DNA of 64,000 nucleotides from Ruminiclostridium herbifermentans (GTDB lineage Bacteria > Bacillota > Clostridia > Acetivibrionales > DSM-1351), in assembly GCF_005473905.2 (NCBI RefSeq), contig NZ_CP061336.1, forward strand, positions 3,340,501 to 3,404,500, read 5' to 3'. Positions 9,288 to 18,098 of the stretch are shown one piece after another (within the stretch, counting starts at the first letter, position 1; each line of letters opens with the position of its first letter). Under the pieces are notes generated by a model. It did not search any database, was not told the origin of the DNA, and was given only the letters and a program-made list of their open reading frames with translations. Made by a program: the position numbers and the translations under genes.

Positions 9288-10457
9288 TTATCTTTTAGCC
9301 AAACTATCTGAAAAAGCTTTAATTCTCCGCATAGCTTCATTTATGTTTTCCATTGATGCAGCGTAACATGCACGTACATATCCTTCTCCACATTTTCCAA
9401 ATGCAGTTCCAGGTACAACAAGCACTTTATACTCAACAAGAAGTCTCTCGCAAAATTCCTCAGAACTTAGTCCAGAACTTTTTATACATGGGAAAACATA
9501 AAAAGCTCCTTTGGGTTCAAAGCATGAAAAACCAGCTTTTCTAAAGCCATCTATTGTAACCCTTCTTCTTCTGTTATATTCTTTCCCCATCATCTTTACA
9601 TCTTCGTCACTATTCCTTAATGCTTCTATAGCAGCATCCTGTGCCACAGTTGGAGCACACATTATTGCATACTGATGAATTTTTTTCATCTCATTTATAA
9701 CATCTTTATGCCCACATGCATAGCCCAAACGCCATCCTGTCATTGCATAGGATTTTGAAAATCCATTAATAACAATAGTACGGTCTCTCATCTCAGGAAA
9801 GCTTGCAATAGATGTGTGCTGACCTTCGTATGTCAGTTCACAATAAATCTCATCTGATATAACAACAATGTTTTTATCTCTCAGAACCTTGACAAGCTCA
9901 TAAAGTTCATCCTTAGTCATTATTGCGCCTGTAGGATTATTAGGAAACGGAATTATTAGCACCTTTGTTTTATCGGTAATTGCCGCCTCCAACTCACCTG
10001 CAGTAAGTTTAAAGTTATTTTCTTCTTTTAGTGAAATGGTAACTGGGGTTGCCCCTGTAAATTGTGTACAGCCTTGGTATGCTACGAAACTTGGCTCTGG
10101 TATAATAACCTCATCTCCTGGCCCAACGAGAGCCCTTAAAGCAGCATCTATTCCTTCACTTCCACCTACTGTAACTAAAATTTCATCAACAGGATTGTAA
10201 TCAAGTGAAAACTTCTTCAAGTACTTGCTTATTTCTTCTCTAAGTTCAATAAAGCCTGCATTTGAGGAATAATTTGTATGCCCATTTTCTAATGAATATA
10301 TACCTGCTTCTCTAATATTCCATGGCGTAATGAAATCAGGCTCTCCAACACCTAATGAAATAGCATCCTTCATTTCATTAATCAAATCAAAATATTTTCT
10401 TATACCAGATGGAGGCACATTTTTAATTCTATCTAATATCATATCCTTCATTATCAT
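9288..10457 (-). CDS. PLP-dependent class I/II aminotransferase
   Basis: Fold-type I aminotransferase (389 residues), close in pattern to the Bacillus PatA / aromatic and alanine aminotransferase group. The PLP lysine is in NGFSKSYAMTGWRLGYACG; the substrate-side motif FPNNPTGA and the C-terminal VVPGTAFGKCGEGYVRACYA arginine are present. Its start overlaps the stop of the Lrp-like regulator by 4 nt (ATGA), so the two are translated as a pair. Both lie behind a T-box leader, which implies control by an uncharged tRNA and so a role in synthesis or turnover of one amino acid. Which amino acid is uncertain (see the T-box entry). Confidence 0.9.
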   Translation of the reverse strand: MIMKDMILDRIKNVPPSGIRKYFDLINEMKDAISLGVGEPDFITPWNIREAGIYSLENGHTNYSSNAGFIELREEISKYLKKFSLDYNPVDEILVTVGGSEGIDAALRALVGPGDEVIIPEPSFVAYQGCTQFTGATPVTISLKEENNFKLTAGELEAAITDKTKVLIIPFPNNPTGAIMTKDELYELVKVLRDKNIVVISDEIYCELTYEGQHTSIASFPEMRDRTIVINGFSKSYAMTGWRLGYACGHKDVINEMKKIHQYAIMCAPTVAQDAAIEALRNSDEDVKMMGKEYNRRRRVTIDGFRKAGFSCFEPKGAFYVFPCIKSSGLSSEEFCERLLVEYKVLVVPGTAFGKCGEGYVRACYAASMENINEAMRRIKAFSDSLAKR

Positions 10458-10933
10458 ATAAATATCGGCTCCCTTCTGTCCGTTGGTTTCTCTTCAAAAA
10501 TAATACCTTTATCTTTGAATTTTTTCAGTACAAAATGTGTTGATGTGCTGAGAACTGATTCTAATGGTGCCAACTTTTCAGAAACAAACAAAGCCACCTC
10601 TTTCATTGTTTTCCCCTCAATGATAACAGTCAAATCAAAGCCTCCAGACATCAAATAACATGCTGTAACTTCGGGATATTTGTAGATTCTGTCTGCAATC
10701 TTATCAAAGCCCAGACCTCTCTGTGGTGTAACCTTTACTTCAATAAGAGCAGTAACCTTTTCCCTTTCTGTTTTGTCCCAATTTATTAAAGTACTGTAAC
10801 CAACAATAACATTTTCTGCTTCGTATTTTTTTATAGCAGCCTCTATCTCTTCTACAGGCTTTCCTAGCATTACTGCAATCTCAGCAGCAGTCGTCTTACT
10901 ATTTTTTTCTAATATTTCTAAAATCTCATCCAT
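10454..10933 (-). CDS. Lrp/AsnC-family transcriptional regulator
   Basis: 159 residues with an N-terminal winged helix (ILEKNSKTTAAEIAVMLGKPVEEIEAAIKKYEAENVI) and a C-terminal RAM/AsnC ligand-binding domain (VTALIEVKV...ACYLMSGGFDLTVIIEGKT). Such proteins bind amino acids and regulate related genes. It is co-transcribed with the aminotransferase and likely senses its substrate or product. The start has AGGGAGAG upstream. The T-box terminator ends about 50 nt before the gene. Confidence 0.9.
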   Translation of the reverse strand: MDEILEILEKNSKTTAAEIAVMLGKPVEEIEAAIKKYEAENVIVGYSTLINWDKTEREKVTALIEVKVTPQRGLGFDKIADRIYKYPEVTACYLMSGGFDLTVIIEGKTMKEVALFVSEKLAPLESVLSTSTHFVLKKFKDKGIIFEEKPTDRREPIFI

Positions 10934-10984
10934 TATCCATCTCTCCCTTTCTGCTTAATCACAAAATTAATAGCATAAAAAATT

Positions 10985-11336
10985 ATAACAAAAAAACCTT
11001 AGTCCTCCTAAACAGGGACGAAGGTTTCCGCGGTACCACCCTAATTAATGCATATGCATTCTCTCAACAATAATGCGACATTAAATAATGCTTACATTAC
11101 TCGCCTGTAACGTGGCGTGACGTTTTTCTCTACTAAGGAATTTTTTTGGGAATTATTTATTCGGAATTGACTACCCGAATTTAAATATCCGAATTTGATT
11201 ATCCGTTCGAAAAAACTGCTCCTAGGCTGCATTCAATAAAAATCAGTATCGGCTTTCCACCAAGAGCAACATCCACAAAAACTCTTTAACCGACTCTCTA
11301 AAACTGATTACTTATTTACTCTTCCTATTCACTGCA
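10985..11336 (-). ncRNA. T-box leader riboswitch
   Basis: tRNA-sensing transcription attenuator for the Lrp-aminotransferase operon. The near-invariant T-box AGGGTGGTACCGCG lies at 11029-11042 on the minus strand. Stem I shows AGAGAGTCGG, GGTGGAAAGCCGA, an ATCAGT/ACTGAT helix and a basal TAGG/CCTA helix. Between them the specifier loop has AAGAGTA on one side and GAATGCAG on the other. By the usual position after GAA, the specifier reads TGC (Cys). However, the T-box bulge TGGT predicts a tRNA with discriminator A, whereas tRNA-Cys normally has U. Readings shifted by one base, ATG (Met) or GCA (Ala), fit the discriminator better. Identity as a T-box is firm; specificity is open. Confidence 0.93.
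10990..11026 (-). terminator. T-box attenuator terminator
   Basis: On the minus strand AAACCTT-C-GTCC pairs with GGAC-T-AAGGTTT (one internal mismatch), followed by a run of seven T. It competes with the antiterminator formed by the T-box sequence just upstream. Confidence 0.9.
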
Positions 11337-11702
11337 TTTACCAATGTAATATGTCTTACAATGAACTATAATGTAAAACTGATACATTAACTATCAATAT
11401 ATAATATTATTTTGAATCAAATTGATTACAAAAATTACAAAACTATTATGTAAATTATAAATTAGTTTGCTTAATTATTCAAGTATTATTCTTCTTTCAA
11501 ATGTATTTATTGTTATTCTTTATTATATTCCTTTCGTAGCTTTCAGACTAATAATAATTTAACTTAGTCGATGGGGATTTCAACCTTATTAATGTTTTTT
11601 CCATAATATTTATAAAATGTTATTTTGCAGTAAACAAACATGATATATGGCTAACACCACAATCAATGAAATAGGTTTAATTGTGGTGCAATAAAGGTGC
11701 CG
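11337..11702. other. Intergenic region with one inverted repeat
   Basis: AT-rich, presumably containing the T-box operon promoter. The clearest structure is a perfect 9-bp inverted repeat, CACCACAAT (11655-11663) and ATTGTGGTG (11680-11688), separated by 16 nt with no T-run. No gene recognised. Confidence 0.45.
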
Positions 11703-11816
11703 TTAAAGGTCGTAAGTGGATTGGTGATGCCAATTCCATGCAGCACTGCTCCAAATATATGTTTTCAATGTAGCCTCTTCTGCAACAATTTCGAGCCTGC
11801 TGATATTGTTCCCCAT
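11703..11816 (-). CDS. Possible 37-residue peptide after divIVA-like gene
   Basis: A short frame (MGNNISRLEIVAEEATLKTY...) starts 7 nt after the stop of the DivIVA-like gene on the same strand. It has only weak purine-rich sequence (AAAAGAG) before its ATG. The residue composition is protein-like (charged N-terminal half, then Trp/His-rich), but no family is recognised. It may be a real small protein or a remnant; coding status is unproven. Confidence 0.25.
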   Translation of the reverse strand: MGNNISRLEIVAEEATLKTYIWSSAAWNWHHQSTYDL

Positions 11817-11823
11817 ATCTCTT

Positions 11824-12255
11824 TTATTCTTCAATAATATTTGAAAGCTCACCCTCATATTTTTTTAGCTTGTCCACAACCTCATATTTTAATCCCTTAA
11901 GTTCCTGTTTAATATCCACCAGCTTTTCTTTTTCCTCTTCCACCTGCTGTTCAAGCCTTTTCTTTTCATCAATTGCTTGTCGTCTAGCTTCATCTATTAT
12001 AGCTTCTGCCTTCTCCTGAGCTGTAATTATAGCATCTGCTATCTTCTTTCTGTCTTCCTGCAATTGATTGATATTTGCATTAAGTTCATCATATTTACTC
12101 TTTATATCTCGGTACTGTGCCTTGATATCAGCAATTTCTTTCTCTTTATGTCTTATCTTTTCCTCATATTCTCTGTTCATCTTTTCTAAATAAGAATTAA
12201 CGTCTCTCTTCTTAAATCCGAAAAGAGATGTGGAAAATATCTTCTCACCTGCCAT
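11824..12255 (-). CDS. DivIVA-domain coiled-coil protein
   Basis: 143 residues. The N-terminus FGFKKRDVNSYLEKMNREY matches the DivIVA/GpsB membrane-targeting start, which in full-length proteins binds curved membranes. The rest (about residues 25-140) is a continuous charged coiled coil. It is shorter than classical DivIVA, so it may be a GpsB-like or accessory scaffold in division or polar organisation. The start ATG has GGAGG upstream (CATATTAACCTCC on the plus strand). It stands next to a long gene-free stretch and is not in an obvious operon. Confidence 0.8.
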   Translation of the reverse strand: MAGEKIFSTSLFGFKKRDVNSYLEKMNREYEEKIRHKEKEIADIKAQYRDIKSKYDELNANINQLQEDRKKIADAIITAQEKAEAIIDEARRQAIDEKKRLEQQVEEEKEKLVDIKQELKGLKYEVVDKLKKYEGELSNIIEE

Positions 12256-13016
12256 ATTAACCTCCTACGCCCCATTTAGTCTAAAAATTTATTAAACACC
12301 TCAGTAGAAAATCTCTGCTTTTTGATGTACAACATTTTCAGCACATTCAAAATACATCATTAAGCCATTTGTCTCTTATACTCTTTATATGTCCATATGT
12401 CCTACATCAGAATACATCGTTTAGCCATTTGTGATTTCAGTTCTCAGAAATACACCTTTTTCACAAAATATTTCTCGAAAATCAAATCAAAGAGAATAAC
12501 AAATGTACGAAATATAAACCTCTCATTTTGAAAGCTTACCTCCACTTTCACCTCTTTAGTAAAAGTATATTTAATATAAGCTGCTGCTAATTTCTTTCTG
12601 CTATATCCTATTCATAAGTTTTACTACAAATCACACTATAGGAATGCTTATTGAACAGAAAGTGTATTTTACTGCTGCATTCAACATTTTGCTAATTGCA
12701 AGCCACACACTATCAGTTTATATAGTTGGCATATCATATGTTCTGCATCACTCTTTATACAAGAAACTGCAATCAAAAATCTGAAATCTAAAATGCCAAA
12801 TTTAACAATCATTTAGAAGAATTTATTGAAATAACGCTTTTCTAGTTTATTATATTATATCACTCTTAATTACATTTTTGTATAATATTATCATTATTAA
12901 CAATTAATTAAATCTTTTATATTTATACTAATATCTCATAAGATAGTTTAGGATCAAACCTTAATAATTATCAGCTGAAGGACAAAATATCCGCAAATAA
13001 AAATTTTATTATATAC
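12256..13016. other. Gene-free AT-rich stretch with direct repeats
   Basis: No gene recognised. Two imperfect 22-bp copies (20 of 22 matching; AATACATCrTTwAGCCATTTGT) lie at 12351-12372 and 12411-12432, exactly 60 bp apart. Otherwise low-complexity A/T sequence. Confidence 0.45.
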
Positions 13017-13157
13017 TTATACGTACAGAACATTACTCACCGGAGAGTTAATTGAGTTACTCACCTTCTCTAAATCCACATTGTTTGCTTTGCTGCACCC
13101 ATTTAAAATAAAAATGAAAAATAAAATAATACAAAATAATTTTCTCGTTGCTTTCAC
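13017..13157 (-). CDS. Small putative lipoprotein, 46 aa (perhaps truncated)
   Basis: A GTG-initiated frame with GGAAGG about 10 nt upstream encodes MKATRKLFC, then a hydrophobic stretch (IILFFIFI) and the lipobox LNGC at Cys21, followed by a polar tail of 25 residues. This is a well-formed lipoprotein signal peptide, so the protein would be lipidated and anchored on the outer face of the membrane. The mature part is very short, so the gene may be the surviving 5' end of a larger lipoprotein gene or a genuine small lipoprotein. Nothing homologous is recognised downstream in other frames. Confidence 0.5.
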   Translation of the reverse strand: MKATRKLFCIILFFIFILNGCSKANNVDLEKVSNSINSPVSNVLYV

Positions 13158-13600
13158 GCTTTAACAACCTTCCATAATTTACAATATTTTCAATTATATA
13201 ACATAGATTATTATATCTTGATTACATAAACTAATCAATTATATCCATAAACCAGCAACATAAAGTATCATTTATAATGCTAATGACAGAGATAAAATGC
13301 AGAAATATTTTATATATAGCGGCAGCAAAATAACTTTTTATACGCTTCAAATTAATACTTGGAGTAAATAAATATAAACTGGACAGAAGAATATTTTAAT
13401 CCATGAATATAGCAAATTATTTATATTGTATTTCCTTTTTACATATTGTAATATGTAATATATAAATCTTTAATCATAAAAGGAGCTTTCTTGAAAACAC
13501 ATCTTTGGGGTAGTTTTATCTAGATTAATCTTTATTATTATCCTTAAAATCACTCCTAAATATCATTCTAATCAATTATTGAATAAAAACTATATAAATA
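13158..13600. other. Upstream region of the kelch gene
   Basis: No gene recognised. It holds a perfect 9-bp inverted repeat with a 2-nt spacer (TTACATATT-GT-AATATGTAA, 13439-13458). The half-site AATATGTAAT recurs at 13627-13636 over the predicted -10 region of the kelch gene. Confidence 0.5.
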
Positions 13601-13629
13601 TTGTTATAAATTTGCAGCTATTGTATAAT
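13601..13629 (+). promoter_or_regulatory. Sigma-A-type promoter of the kelch gene
   Basis: TTGTTA (13601-13606) and a perfect TATAAT (13624-13629) are separated by 17 nt, about 40 nt before the start codon. Confidence 0.6.
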
Positions 13630-13669
13630 ATGTAATAAATACATTTTTTAAGCAAAGGAGAAAATGCGA

Positions 13670-15487
13670 ATGAAAAAACTAATTTGTTTTATTGTAACTG
13701 CCTTATTATTATTTTCAAGCTTATCCTTGCCATATTCGGTGGTAAATGCTGAAACTACCGGAGAAGAAACAATCACATGGCAGAAGTACACCCATTACCT
13801 CTTAGATCAGGCATATTCCGGTACATATTTAAACGGTGCACTTTCCAACGATCATATAATAATTGACGGAAATAAAATGACCTTTTATGGTTACGGTAAA
13901 CCACAATATGTAGATTATTTGTTTATGGCATATGATAAAAGCAATAAAAAAACTTTCTCTTTTAATCTTAGCGAAAATGGAATCAATTATCACAGCATGT
14001 ATGGAGGCGGATATTTGTTTAATGGAAAAATAGAAAACAATATTCTGACATCATATATGATATTATACGAAGAAGGCGGTATAGGATTATATAAAGTTGG
14101 TCCTGTAAATGTTACTAGCCTTAATAACGGTACACATACTATGAGTAGAATTGCTTCATTTACAAAAGTAGGTAAAGATCACAACATTATAATAGAAGTT
14201 AATTCAAATACACTTAATTTGTGGGATAATGGTGTACAAAGAATAACTGACTATCAACTAAAAGAAGTTATAGGCAATGGTTTTGGACCAATAGCTGTTT
14301 ATAAAAGCCATGACTGCAGTATTTTATCATACTTTACTTTTAGTGATTTTAAAATGGAAATAGAAGGAGAAGTAGTTGTTATTATTCCTATTCCTGAATT
14401 TACTAATGTAGAAGCAAATATCCCATACCAAATCGATCTATCATGGTCAGATATTGATGAAGCAACAAGCTATGATCTAGAAATTGACGACAAAGTTGTT
14501 AATGTTGGTAAAGTAACAGATTATTCACACCTCAATTTATTACCTGGTACTACCCATAAATATAGAGTTCGTGCCATCACTCCATTAGGAATAGGAGAAT
14601 GGAGCGAAGAAGAATATGCTACTGTTTATAAAAATCCTAATGCATGGACTAAAATGAGTGACATGTTTATTCCTAAAACTAGTGCTGCTTCAGTGAATGT
14701 AAACAACAAAATCTATGTTTTAGGAGGAATAACTAAAGGTAATATAGCTACTAAATCCATAGAAATATATGATCCTCTTACTAACTCATGGACAAAATCA
14801 AATGATATGACTGGTGAACGACATGGAATGGCTGCCGCTTCAATTGGTGAAAAAATATATGTATTTGGAGGAAAGACTGGTACAAATGTTCTTGCTACTA
14901 GTGAAGTGTATGATACTAAAACAGGAACTTGGACTACTTTGCCTAACATGCCAACACCTAGATTTAACACAGCAGCCATTTCAGTAAATGGTAAAATATA
15001 TGTAATTGGCGGTTATAATGGCAATAAGTATATAGATGCAGTAGAAGAATATGATCCTGCAACAAATCAATGGACTGTAAAACAAAAAATGCCTACTAAA
15101 AGAAGTATACATGAACTAGCAGCTATTGATAACACCATATATGTAATTGGTGGCTATAATGGCAACTACTTGAATATTGTAGAGGCTTATAATATCAGCG
15201 AAGATCTTTGGGTGCAAAAACAAAGCATGAACACTGCAAGACGCAGCCTTGGTGTTGAGGTTGTAGGTGGTATGATATATGCTGTTGGTGGAATTAACCA
15301 AAGTGGAGAACTTAAAAAATTAGAAGTTTATGATCCAACAACCGATACTTGGACAGATAAACTTGATATGCCTACTCCACGAGGCTATTTAACTTTTACA
15401 TCTGCATATGATTTAATTTTCTCAATTGGTGGAACATTACAAGGAATCCCATCTTCAGCTGTAGAAATGTATGAAACACCATTTTAA
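13670..15487 (+). CDS. Secreted FN3 and kelch-repeat protein
   Basis: Exported protein of about 605 residues. A signal peptide occupies roughly the first 28 residues (KKLICFIVTALLLFSSLSLPYSVVNA). Residues about 40-235 form an unrecognised, aromatic-rich beta domain, probably a lectin-like jelly roll. About 242-322 is a fibronectin type III module (LSWSDIDEATSYDLEID...YRVRAITPLGIGEWSE). From about 328 to the end run six kelch repeats (e.g. IYVLGG, IYVFGG, IYVIGGYNG) with the usual YDP...W pairs, forming a beta-propeller. There is no dockerin or S-layer domain. The second ATG (13670) is preferred, with AGGAG 9 nt upstream; the first (13664) is too close. Likely an extracellular binding or matrix protein; no catalytic residues are identified. 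Confidence 0.85.
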   Translation: MKKLICFIVTALLLFSSLSLPYSVVNAETTGEETITWQKYTHYLLDQAYSGTYLNGALSNDHIIIDGNKMTFYGYGKPQYVDYLFMAYDKSNKKTFSFNLSENGINYHSMYGGGYLFNGKIENNILTSYMILYEEGGIGLYKVGPVNVTSLNNGTHTMSRIASFTKVGKDHNIIIEVNSNTLNLWDNGVQRITDYQLKEVIGNGFGPIAVYKSHDCSILSYFTFSDFKMEIEGEVVVIIPIPEFTNVEANIPYQIDLSWSDIDEATSYDLEIDDKVVNVGKVTDYSHLNLLPGTTHKYRVRAITPLGIGEWSEEEYATVYKNPNAWTKMSDMFIPKTSAASVNVNNKIYVLGGITKGNIATKSIEIYDPLTNSWTKSNDMTGERHGMAAASIGEKIYVFGGKTGTNVLATSEVYDTKTGTWTTLPNMPTPRFNTAAISVNGKIYVIGGYNGNKYIDAVEEYDPATNQWTVKQKMPTKRSIHELAAIDNTIYVIGGYNGNYLNIVEAYNISEDLWVQKQSMNTARRSLGVEVVGGMIYAVGGINQSGELKKLEVYDPTTDTWTDKLDMPTPRGYLTFTSAYDLIFSIGGTLQGIPSSAVEMYETPF

Positions 15488-15541
15488 TAACTTTATATTA
15501 ACCACACATAGAAAGTAAAGCCAATTCTATGTAGATTAAAA

Positions 15542-15590
15542 GAACCTGTTACTAGCAAAAGTCAAAAAGACACATACTAGTAACAGGTTC
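15542..15590. terminator. Shared terminator between convergent genes
   Basis: A perfect 14-bp inverted repeat (GAACCTGTTACTAG / CTAGTAACAGGTTC) with a 21-nt loop lies between the convergent kelch and tail-fibre-like genes. It is followed by a T-run only on the minus strand. Confidence 0.7.
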
Positions 15591-15773
15591 AAGCTATTTA
15601 TTACCGATGCTTTTTACATTACCATCTTTGCCTCGCCGAAAGTGAAAAAATATTACTTTATACCCTTTATAAATGGGTCCTTTTGTTATTTAAGCTTAGC
15701 ATCCGCCCTAATATCTCGTTATTACTATATACTTATCATTACTTTGTAATAAATTCATTAGGTATATAATTTT

Positions 15774-15962
15774 TTACGATTTTTTCTTTTTTGGCTTACC
15801 AACGGCTAGTTGTAAATTACCATCATCAGAGCCAATAAATAGTTTATGTGTATCAGTGGTAAAACCAAGTTCACCAACTTCTAATTGGTAATCAAACAGT
15901 TCAGATTCAGTTCCTCTTCTTATACATATCAAGGTGCTGTTCTGTTTACCTTTATTTGTCAT
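15774..15962 (-). CDS. Short tail-fibre N-domain-like protein
   Basis: About 62 residues: a single copy of the motif CIRRGTESELFDY...GELGFTTDTHKLFIGSDDG and a lysine-rich end (GKPKKKKS). The motif is the N-terminal domain found on phage receptor-binding or tail-fibre proteins (major-tropism-determinant / hyaluronidase-like N domain). It directly follows the larger gene with the same motif; the ATG at 15960-15962 is 1 nt past that gene's stop and preceded by GGAGG. It could be a duplicated N-domain left from a lost fibre gene. No other phage genes are nearby. Confidence 0.65.
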   Translation of the reverse strand: MTNKGKQNSTLICIRRGTESELFDYQLEVGELGFTTDTHKLFIGSDDGNLQLAVGKPKKKKS

Positions 15963-15963
15963 A

Positions 15964-16989
15964 TTAGAATGTGCCTCCATCAATTACTCCTACTGATAGT
16001 GAATACCCATTATCTTCATCAAACACAATAGAAGTATTGTCAATTTTAACACTAACACCATTAATATCTGCAATAATACCATGATGTGCCTTCACTGACA
16101 CTTCTTTTTCACTTACTGTTATACCATTTCCTTCACCTACTGCCAGAGTTATGACATCACCAGAACCTCCACCAATAAGTCCTCCCTGTGTTTCAATTGT
16201 CTGATTAGCTCCGCCAGTTACAACCCAAGTACCGGAAAGGTTATATGTGTAGTTTTTATTTTCATCTTCAACATATACTGCCCAACCTGTCAATGGAGTA
16301 AAGAAATCCCAACCTGAGCCATTCCAATCAGCTATTTGTCCTTCTTTACCACTAAATATGCCTTCTGCATCAGCAGGTATTAGATATCTGTCATGAAGCT
16401 GAGGATTTTCTGGAACAGACTTAACCTCCTTGCTCTTTACACTGTCCTGCCAGTCCAATCCCCTAATTGCATTAAATATCTCAAGTTTTATTTTCGCTGC
16501 TGACCAAAGTTCGTCATTCCCTGCTCCTGCATCATTAATTTTTCTATGTATCTCAGGATTATCAATGTGCTCTTTGATTTCAGCGGCAGTTTTAACATTT
16601 ATACCATCTGATACTTTGTACACATGTCCATCTATAATATCTTCTGATTTTACCTTTTTGTAATTAACACCGTCAGCAATATCATCCAGCGTACCATTAA
16701 GTTCTTTTAAGGATTCTACACTAATTTTATGCCATACTTTTCCATCATCAAAATAAAGTACGCCTTCTCCTTCTCCTGACTCTACAAAGTAAAATCTACC
16801 ACGTGTGGATGCTTCGGGTCTCTCTGCCAATGTACCCATCATAACTCCACCAACTAAGTGGTTTGTTACACCATCACCAATAAATACTTCTTTGGTGTCT
16901 GTACAAAAACCCAATTCCGCCATCTCTAAAGCGCCATAGTTAATAAATTCACTTTTTGTACCTCTTCTGATTCTGATTGTTTGTGTCAT
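15964..16989 (-). CDS. Phage tail-fibre / receptor-binding-like protein
   Basis: 341 residues. N-terminus TQTIRIRRGTKSEFINYGALEMAELGFCTDTKEVFIGDG is the same tail-fibre N-domain as in the next gene. The middle (about 200-260) resembles the DUF2793-like module of phage fibres (GLDWQDSV...DRYLIPADAEG...WNGSGWDFFTPLTGWAVYVED). The C-terminus is Gly- and Val-rich with repeated beta strands (GEGNGITVSEKEVSVKAHHGI). There is no signal peptide. The ATG has GGAGG upstream. It is isolated from any capsid, tail or lysis gene, so it may be a prophage relic or a co-opted adhesin or defence module. Function is not established. Confidence 0.75.
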   Translation of the reverse strand: MTQTIRIRRGTKSEFINYGALEMAELGFCTDTKEVFIGDGVTNHLVGGVMMGTLAERPEASTRGRFYFVESGEGEGVLYFDDGKVWHKISVESLKELNGTLDDIADGVNYKKVKSEDIIDGHVYKVSDGINVKTAAEIKEHIDNPEIHRKINDAGAGNDELWSAAKIKLEIFNAIRGLDWQDSVKSKEVKSVPENPQLHDRYLIPADAEGIFSGKEGQIADWNGSGWDFFTPLTGWAVYVEDENKNYTYNLSGTWVVTGGANQTIETQGGLIGGGSGDVITLAVGEGNGITVSEKEVSVKAHHGIIADINGVSVKIDNTSIVFDEDNGYSLSVGVIDGGTF

Positions 16990-17335
16990 TGTAAATTCCT
17001 CCTAATAATGTATATTTTGTAAGGCAATAATAAAAGTCAGAAGCTTTTGCATAAGACTTAAAACTCATACTTAGCTACTTTAAAAGTATAATAAGCTATT
17101 TTCTTTATCTAACCTTCTAAAGTTCTAGTTAATTTTAAATTTAAAATAGCATTTGCAGTCGACCTCTTATTGACTTACATAATACATGTAAAAATGGAAA
17201 TAGGATTTACAATCATTTTATGAAAATTTTATCATTTTTAGTTTATATTATAATTTAATAGAAATTTTAACAATAATTGTTTGAATAGTTTAGAAAAATC
17301 TTACCTATTGTTAATTTATGAATTATTTTTACAGT
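16990..17335. other. Intergenic region, nothing recognised
   Basis: AT-rich spacer upstream of the tail-fibre-like genes and downstream of thioredoxin. No repeats, RNA motifs or genes seen. Confidence 0.4.
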
Positions 17336-17380
17336 AAAAAGCACTCATATTATCAGCTTATAGCTAAAAATATAAGTGCT
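17336..17380 (-). terminator. Terminator of trxA
   Basis: On the minus strand AGCACTTATAT pairs with ATATGAGTGCT, followed by TTTTT, about 60 nt after the thioredoxin stop. Confidence 0.75.
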
Positions 17381-17439
17381 ATCAATTCTAATCACAAACC
17401 TAAATATTTATATATACAATAATAAAGAAAAGCAAAAAA

Positions 17440-17766
17440 CTATAACAGCTTATTTATCATATCTGAAAACTCTTCCTTTGATCTAACGCCAACAACCTTT
17501 TCTGCCAACTCACCATTTTTGAAAGTTAAAATAGTAGGTATACTCATTATTTTAAATTTTGCTGCCAATTCACCTTGATCATCAACATTTACCTTTGCAA
17601 TTTGAACCTTACCATCGAAATCTTCTGCTAACTCATCCATTATAGGGCCTACCATTCTGCAAGGTCCGCACCAAGTAGCCCAAAAATCAACAACCACTGG
17701 TTTATCAGATTTTAATACTATTTCATCAAAAGTTTCATTAGTTAAATTTATAATTTTACCTGACAT
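17440..17766 (-). CDS. trxA: Thioredoxin
   Basis: Small cytosolic disulfide reductase of 108 residues. The redox motif WATWCGPCR and the cis-proline segment SIPTILTFKNGE are present, and the overall length is standard. The start is the ATG at 17764-17766, 6 nt after GGAGG, not the ATG seven codons upstream that precedes the ribosome site. It is a single gene with its own terminator; thioredoxin reductase is not adjacent. Confidence 0.95.
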   Translation of the reverse strand: MSGKIINLTNETFDEIVLKSDKPVVVDFWATWCGPCRMVGPIMDELAEDFDGKVQIAKVNVDDQGELAAKFKIMSIPTILTFKNGELAEKVVGVRSKEEFSDMINKLL

Positions 17767-18098
17767 AAGTAATTCCTCCAAAATCATTTTATTATATATA
17801 AAAACTTAATTTAATAATACCCAATTAAAGAACAAATAAAACACTATGTCTAAAATATATTTATTTCTCAACTTTTAAATTACCACATAAAAATTACTAT
17901 TGATATGTGAGAATTATCAATGGTTCGTTGTAGAAAAAAAATACCAACAGCGAACTGATTAAATAATACAACCGAACATTATATATTGCTTGCTCCAGAA
18001 ATTGACGCTGAAATAATTATGGTGCAGAACAAGTTCTTCAGCCGACCGTTTTGCAAAACACCCTGTTTCGTGTTAATATTCACAGCACCTTCAATTTA

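Noticed and set aside
15774-16989. Diversity-generating retroelement at the tail-fibre-like genes
   Set aside because: No reverse transcriptase, template repeat or variable-repeat pair is seen around these genes.
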